Part shown: positions 59,324 to 64,000 of the stretch, piece after piece
Position numbering within the stretch: position 1 is the first letter of the stretch
Layout: each line of letters opens with the position of its first letter
Assembly: GCA_029775855.1 (NCBI GenBank)
Contig: JARVJZ010000004.1
Span: forward strand, 68,901 to 132,900
Reading direction: 5' to 3'
From: Nitrososphaeria archaeon
GTDB taxonomy: Archaea; Thermoproteota; Nitrososphaeria; Nitrososphaerales; JAAOZN01
Length of the DNA: 64,000 nt
The notes under the pieces: model-generated
What the model was told of the DNA's origin: nothing
The model's database searches: none
The model's input: only the letters and a program-made list of their open reading frames with translations
Translations under genes and position numbers: made by a program

Positions 59324-60385
59324 TTACCTAAATAGTCTTGTATAGTAGTAGGTAGGATCGCCGAAAAAGAATTTTCTTAATATATCCTCCAAATATTGTT
59401 CAAGTTCTACAATTCTTGGTTTACTTTGTTCTTTATAAACCTTATAACCATCATAGAAACACTCATGCTCTTTACAATTTTTTAATCCGCACAAAGCAAA
59501 TTTCCAACGAAGTCTATCTTCGATGCCAAACATTGGAAATTTGTCACCAAATTTAATTTTATATTTTTCCACATGAAGACCATATATACTTTCAAATCGG
59601 TCATCCCAGCAGTCAGGGTGATAGAATGGCTTGTTCGTTGCAGGATGATAGAAAGTTTTGATGTATTCCTTTCTCTTATAATTCCCGACAATTAGATTGG
59701 TTACACCTATTCCAAAGCCAGCAACAGCTGTCCAATCAATGTTGGATATATGGGTGTGAACATACTCCATATTTTCACACGCTATCATATGCGCTTCATA
59801 GAATTTCTTGGCTACGCTTGCGTGTGTTTGTGTGATAATTTTAAATTCTTCAGGGTTAGAGCCCTTAATCGAAATTTCGATAACAACTTTGAAAGGCTTA
59901 TCTTTAAGAGGACTGAAGACAGCTTTTAATTCATCCTTATCGATGATGCCTAGAAGAATTCCGTTTGTTTGGATAAGTATAGAATTGTTAAACCTAGGCG
60001 AGATATCCTCTGGAATTTTCATTAGAAAGTATACATAATGTTCTAGCGATTTTTTGTTTAGAAAAGGTTCTCCACCAAGAATTCTAAACCAGTTATAAGA
60101 GGATTTGTTGCCCGGAATTGGAATTCTACTCATGAATGTTAGAAATTCGTCAACTAATCTATCTAGAGACACGCAGATAACTTTTTTATTCTTTTTAGCC
60201 TTTTCATGCCAAGAGTAATTATAAGCGAAACAAGGGATGCAACGGAGATTACAAAAAGCAGACCTTATTACAACCTCACCTGGTGGAGTTGGTCCACACT
60301 CAGCGTTTGTGACAATTTTTCCGTTATCTACTTTAAATTTTAGTGTTTTAGTGATTTCTTCTCCAAATAGTGAGAATTGTTTCAT
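59324..60385 (-). CDS. Orphan radical SAM protein, unknown
   Basis: A 353-residue radical SAM protein: GEVVIRSAFCNLRCIPCFAYN (C-x3-C-x2-C near residue 45), WFRILGGEPFLNKKSLEHYV (SAM-binding GGEP) and SILIQTNGILLG. Toward the C-terminus CGLKNCKEHECFYDGYKVYK gives a C-x4-C-x4-C group that may hold an auxiliary cluster. No precursor peptide or partner gene is next to it. The gene is visibly more AT-rich than its neighbours (many TTT/AAA codons), which suggests recent transfer. It converges on tRNA-Trp, 281 nt away. The product is not recognised. Confidence 0.75.
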   Translation of the reverse strand: MKQFSLFGEEITKTLKFKVDNGKIVTNAECGPTPPGEVVIRSAFCNLRCIPCFAYNYSWHEKAKKNKKVICVSLDRLVDEFLTFMSRIPIPGNKSSYNWFRILGGEPFLNKKSLEHYVYFLMKIPEDISPRFNNSILIQTNGILLGIIDKDELKAVFSPLKDKPFKVVIEISIKGSNPEEFKIITQTHASVAKKFYEAHMIACENMEYVHTHISNIDWTAVAGFGIGVTNLIVGNYKRKEYIKTFYHPATNKPFYHPDCWDDRFESIYGLHVEKYKIKFGDKFPMFGIEDRLRWKFALCGLKNCKEHECFYDGYKVYKEQSKPRIVELEQYLEDILRKFFFGDPTYYYTRLFR

Positions 60386-60553
60386 TGGGAAGTCTCTCCT
60401 CTAACTTCCGATAATTTATCTTACTAACTCATATTTAAAAGTGGTTTAAAGAATATTTCTATGCTTCTTTAGGCGCCTTCCTCTAGGTCATTCTCTTTAT
60501 ATTAATGTCACACCGTCCCTATCAACTACTACCTCAAGGTAATAAGACTAATC

Positions 60554-63500
60554 TTACTTGCCTTTGGTTATTCTTGACTTTTTTAGGAGTACTACTATTA
60601 TTGATACTGCTATGAGTAAAATAACTGAGACCAGTAAGGCTAGATTTAAGTTCTCTGGCGCTGAGACCGCAATTTGTGGAGTTGTAGAGGTAGGCGTTTC
60701 ACTTATTGCTTGGGAACTTTCGGTGAATACGCTTTTTTCTCTCTTGGTTTCTATAGTTGTTGTGGTTTCGGTCTTTTCGCTGGCTTGTGTTTTTATAACC
60801 TCTATAGAGCCGCTTGCCTTTAACTTTACGACCGCTAGAACGGGGTCTCCAGTACTCAGAGTAAGAACTATCTCCTTTTTGCCCTCATCGTAAACCCAGT
60901 TTCTTAGCAGTATATATTCTTCTTTCTGCGCAAGGTACTTGAAGATGCCTATTTCATCAGCTTTCTTAACGTCTAATTCACTTATTTTAACACTAACAGC
61001 TACAGATGCTTCATCTGCCTCGATTATATCTAGGAGTAAAAACTTGGCTTTTTCAGCTATTTCGATTACCTTTGACTCTTTGAATGGATTCTCTTGAAGT
61101 TGAGTTATCTGCACCACTATCTTACCCTTTGATTCGACTGTGACACCCAGATTTGAGTGAACTTGCCCTTGACCTACAACAGTTTCACTTTTAGATGTCA
61201 CGCTCCTGAGGGTCAAAACACCAGTAGTAGGCTTTGATAAGGCTACCCCAACAAGAGTAGCGCCGTCTAACCTTAACTCTCCAGATCTAACGACCTTCCC
61301 ATCTAATTCTGCTAAGAACCTAGGCTTCATAACTTCGTCAGACACTAGAACAAGAAAGTTTCTCACACCAGAAAGCTTAATCTTATCGTTTTCAACCTTT
61401 ATAGGCGCATCGGCCCAAACCTCCAACTTACCACCACTGCTATAGTATACTTCTCCACCTTTAGTATCTTCTAGTGAGATTACCGTGGCTGCTACAGTAT
61501 GTCCATCAGCATTCACCTGGAGTACTAAGTTTTCTTTGAGCAGATTTTGATCGACCTCAGCTTCGAAGCTGAATCGTTCTTGGCTTCTAGGCTTTACTTC
61601 TTTTTTATCGGATCTGATTTCGTTATGGCCGTTGGCTAATCCAATATAAACATTCGCTGGCTCATCTCCCAAGTTATGAACGGTAGCTTCGATGCGGGCT
61701 ACCCCTTCTTTTATGCTGATCTCAACATCTTCTTGTCTAAAAACTATCACTGCACGTAATTTCTCAGCATAGCTTCCTGGTTCAGCTCTGCTTACTATTT
61801 GTGCAGCGTCATGTAGCAGCCTAGCCATTTCATCTATGGTTAGTGAGATATAGTACGTGTCTTCGTATGAAAATCTTAATGATGGTGTTGAAACTATTAA
61901 GTTCAAAACGTCTAGGAGCTCTTGGCGAAGAGCCGAGAATAAAGTTAAGTTACCGGCTATTTCGTTTTGCAGCTCGGGTGTAAGAGCTTTTAAGGCTGCT
62001 CTCCTCAACATTAAGTCTGCTGAATTAACTACATCGATGATTAAGTTAAGGTCACTTATACTGTAGCTGACTTGTGATAAGGAAACTAAAAGCCTAGCTT
62101 TAACTTTATTTAATTGTGATGATAAGTCATTTAGGTCTTTGACGTCTTTGTTGTAGTCGGAAAAAAGAGTGGATGGGGAGCCAGTGTTTATCATAAATTT
62201 AGATGGGATGTAAGTCAAAGTTGATTCCAATGGTATAGGTCTAGGTGACTCAAATTGGTTGACAAATAGAGTAGTCTTAGGACTGGCTATACGTAATGTT
62301 ACTAGTGTTGATAGAATTGGTCCGAGAACTTGTGCTGTGTGTATAAGCGCGAAGACAAAAGCTTCAAATTTACTCTCTTGCCCGCCGACGAAAGCGTAGT
62401 ATAGGGTTGGGGTCCAAACCCCCTTTACCGCCATGTCAAACAAACTGCTTAAGATTAAAGCAAGGTAAAGCTTTGCTACTACATCTTTTAAGCCTACTTG
62501 CTTAGTTGTGGTGCCAGCCTTGAAGGTTAGAGGAATGTTCAAAGCCTTTAAGAGTTGGGGGCTTACGGATATGCTTGAACCCATCATCTTCTCGTGTATC
62601 CCATCAAGCCCTCTAGCTATTGACAGTAGGAGTGCTGCAATATTCTGCGCTTTGATTAACACGTCTGCTGTACCATAGAAGAGCTCTTCAGTGTAGCTGT
62701 AGAAGGATGCAGAGGATAATACGCCTTCACGTTCAACCCTACCACTCCACGTTTGAGAGGCTGGCTTTTTGCTTCGTAGAGAAGATAATGGTGAAGTTAG
62801 GCTTTCAAAATCGGCTAGCTCATTCGGATACTTTCCAAGGTTAGGCAGTGAAAGCAGGATTACGTTGTTGAGAGCAGGGATTAGAGGAGAAACTACAGAT
62901 AACACTGGCGTCCCTACAGGGAAATAGGTGTATTGGGAATCGAGCTCGTTCACTACTATTAACTGCATCATCACATTGTAGAGGTACATGAGAGTGTGTG
63001 CTATAAGTGTACTTAAAACTTGAAACATCAATTCAAAACTTAACTCACCTAAAAATTCTCCCATACCGATCAGCGAAGAGTAATAAAATCTTATTAATTT
63101 GAACGAAAAAGCTATAAAAGCAGTGGAGGCTTCTTTACTTCCAAGCATCTCATTAAGGGTTCTGGATATTAAGTCGTTTCCCAGTATATTCAGTAGTGAA
63201 AGTATAGTGCCTTCAGTTACTAGATACGCTATCTTCTTACTGCCTAATATGGTTGCTACTTCTTTTGGTGCGATGTTGGGATACTTCTTAGCGATCTGCG
63301 CAAAAATATTCTTCTGGTTCCAGAATTTAGTATAGCTGAAATATCCTTTAAAGGTCTCTAAGGTCATGGCTAGAGCGAGTATCTTAGAGGTTAGTAGAGT
63401 TGATAATTCAGCATAGAAATAGTTTCTAAGCATTAATCCTTGTAGGGCAACCAGTTTAGCTAGCTTATTCCAGTAGTTAGTTGGGACATCTATATCGGTA

Positions 63501-64000
63501 GGACTTAGCCTGAACTGTGGTAGACTAAGGTTCAGAGGATTATTGAAGACTTCCAGTTCAGTACCCCTAGTCTCTTCTGTGCCTATAGTTGGAAAGATTA
63601 CCCTTGGTCCTATGTACATTAGATCTTCTTGTCTTTTTAAGGTAGTTGCAAAAATTTCTTTAAGAATATTCTTTATGTCTGACTCGCCGCTGAAACGGTC
63701 TAAGGAATTTAAGAGATTTTGAGCAAATCGCAGCATCTGATTTACTATGGTATGGTCAGCAAGTACCATCTTGTAGTTTGGTTCTACAGCAAGTTTCTTT
63801 TGGTAATCAATATAGTATGTGAAAAGTGAGTATGGTAAGTAGAGTTTTACGTCGTAGACCGCAATTCCTTGAGTTTTTTCTTCTTTAGGTATTACAACTC
63901 TAACTCCCGCATCATTAACATTTAAAGTAGGGTATCCTTTAATACCATAAGAACCGAAATATATTGTATAAGATATTCGATAGACCGCATCTTCCTTAAT
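60554..64000 (-). CDS. Very large anchored surface protein, 5' end beyond the window
   Basis: The frame is open from the stop at 60554 to the right edge, at least 1148 residues, so ATG 63769 is not the true start: the 77 codons upstream of it are open and protein-like (YRISYTIYFGSYGIKGYPTL, then a tyrosine-rich segment). The body has long leucine/serine-rich helical stretches (residues ~100-640 of the visible part), then beta-rich repeats of ~90 residues with NLGDEPANVYIGL and hydrophobic cores. It ends in a Thr/Ser/Glu-rich spacer (TTTTIETKREKSVFTESSQA) and a membrane helix (NLALLVSVILLIAVSIIVVLL) with a basic tail. This is the layout of an archaeal cell-surface or S-layer-associated protein. 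The family is not recognised. Confidence 0.75.
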   Translation of the reverse strand: MKEDAVYRISYTIYFGSYGIKGYPTLNVNDAGVRVVIPKEEKTQGIAVYDVKLYLPYSLFTYYIDYQKKLAVEPNYKMVLADHTIVNQMLRFAQNLLNSLDRFSGESDIKNILKEIFATTLKRQEDLMYIGPRVIFPTIGTEETRGTELEVFNNPLNLSLPQFRLSPTDIDVPTNYWNKLAKLVALQGLMLRNYFYAELSTLLTSKILALAMTLETFKGYFSYTKFWNQKNIFAQIAKKYPNIAPKEVATILGSKKIAYLVTEGTILSLLNILGNDLISRTLNEMLGSKEASTAFIAFSFKLIRFYYSSLIGMGEFLGELSFELMFQVLSTLIAHTLMYLYNVMMQLIVVNELDSQYTYFPVGTPVLSVVSPLIPALNNVILLSLPNLGKYPNELADFESLTSPLSSLRSKKPASQTWSGRVEREGVLSSASFYSYTEELFYGTADVLIKAQNIAALLLSIARGLDGIHEKMMGSSISVSPQLLKALNIPLTFKAGTTTKQVGLKDVVAKLYLALILSSLFDMAVKGVWTPTLYYAFVGGQESKFEAFVFALIHTAQVLGPILSTLVTLRIASPKTTLFVNQFESPRPIPLESTLTYIPSKFMINTGSPSTLFSDYNKDVKDLNDLSSQLNKVKARLLVSLSQVSYSISDLNLIIDVVNSADLMLRRAALKALTPELQNEIAGNLTLFSALRQELLDVLNLIVSTPSLRFSYEDTYYISLTIDEMARLLHDAAQIVSRAEPGSYAEKLRAVIVFRQEDVEISIKEGVARIEATVHNLGDEPANVYIGLANGHNEIRSDKKEVKPRSQERFSFEAEVDQNLLKENLVLQVNADGHTVAATVISLEDTKGGEVYYSSGGKLEVWADAPIKVENDKIKLSGVRNFLVLVSDEVMKPRFLAELDGKVVRSGELRLDGATLVGVALSKPTTGVLTLRSVTSKSETVVGQGQVHSNLGVTVESKGKIVVQITQLQENPFKESKVIEIAEKAKFLLLDIIEADEASVAVSVKISELDVKKADEIGIFKYLAQKEEYILLRNWVYDEGKKEIVLTLSTGDPVLAVVKLKASGSIEVIKTQASEKTETTTTIETKREKSVFTESSQAISETPTSTTPQIAVSAPENLNLALLVSVILLIAVSIIVVLLKKSRITKGK

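Noticed and set aside
1-64000. CRISPR arrays or insertion sequences anywhere in the window
   Set aside because: No evenly spaced repeats, transposase genes or terminal inverted repeats were seen by eye; diffuse remnants cannot be excluded.

Overview
The window comes from an archaeon, most likely a thermophile of the TACK/Thermoproteota side. A finer placement (Bathyarchaeia-like or a deep Nitrososphaeria relative) cannot be settled from this sequence. Supporting signs are an archaeal-type acetyl-CoA synthase (CdhC) with its corrinoid iron-sulfur protein, a Fae-Hps fusion and F420/methanopterin-type oxidoreductases, a tetraether-lipid-synthase-like radical SAM protein, inositol-phosphate synthase, two tungsten aldehyde oxidoreductases, a protein disulfide oxidoreductase, a split lipoate ligase, a type I-A CRISPR interference module with Csa3, an intron-containing tRNA-Trp, TATA-box promoters with short or no leaders, and frequent TTG/GTG starts.

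Layout. 1-7.0 kb: housekeeping genes (cut-off HTH protein, split lipoate ligase, AmrS-type radical SAM, pyrimidine-dimer glycosylase, adenylate kinase, thioredoxin, CoA-binding protein, PDO, small Toprim protein, inositol-1-phosphate synthase). 7.2-15.9 kb: a compact operon of a winged-helix regulator behind a palindromic operator, cdhC-cdhD-cdhE, a four-cluster ferredoxin, an AOR-family tungstoenzyme, a CooT-like nickel protein and two CooC-like ATPases. No CO dehydrogenase subunit (CdhA/CdhB) lies in this cluster. 15.9-24.8 kb: nucleotidyltransferase, GT4 glycosyltransferase, coiled-coil protein, Fae-Hps, and a patch of small membrane proteins around an anchored ectodomain protein. 24.8-29.3 kb: a phosphate uptake locus (AbrB-PhoU protein divergent from pstC-pstA-pstB-phoU, without pstS). 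29.3-32.7 kb: second AOR, its ferredoxin and a Mer-like F420 oxidoreductase. 32.8-37.9 kb: a Liv-type ABC importer with a divergent, threonine-stalked binding protein. 38.1-40.5 kb: OFA-family transporter, small Cys-containing protein, TrmB regulator. 40.6-47.0 kb: type I-A cas genes csa5-cas7-cas5-cas3'-cas3''-cas8a2 and divergent csa3. 47.0-54.4 kb: flavin-binding protein, amidohydrolase, a second Liv-type importer and a second LLM oxidoreductase. 54.6-64 kb: tRNA-Ser, a zinc-ribbon M48 protease, a Tes-like radical SAM with an unknown partner, a decayed cytochrome-oxidase-subunit-II-like gene, tRNA-Trp with two inserted segments, an orphan radical SAM gene, and a very large anchored surface protein that runs off the right edge.

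How the parts fit. Acetyl-CoA synthase, corrinoid protein, Ni-insertion factors, Fae-Hps and a Mer-like reductase suggest one-carbon metabolism on tetrahydromethanopterin linked to acetyl-CoA. Two ferredoxin-AOR pairs and two Liv importers suggest amino-acid or organic-acid oxidation feeding reduced ferredoxin. The cytochrome oxidase remnant suggests that an ancestor had aerobic respiration or took up such a gene and then lost it. The most unusual signals are the CODH-less ACS operon with an embedded AOR, the tRNA-Trp intron that looks like a cis-acting box C/D methylation guide, and the oxidase relic beside it.
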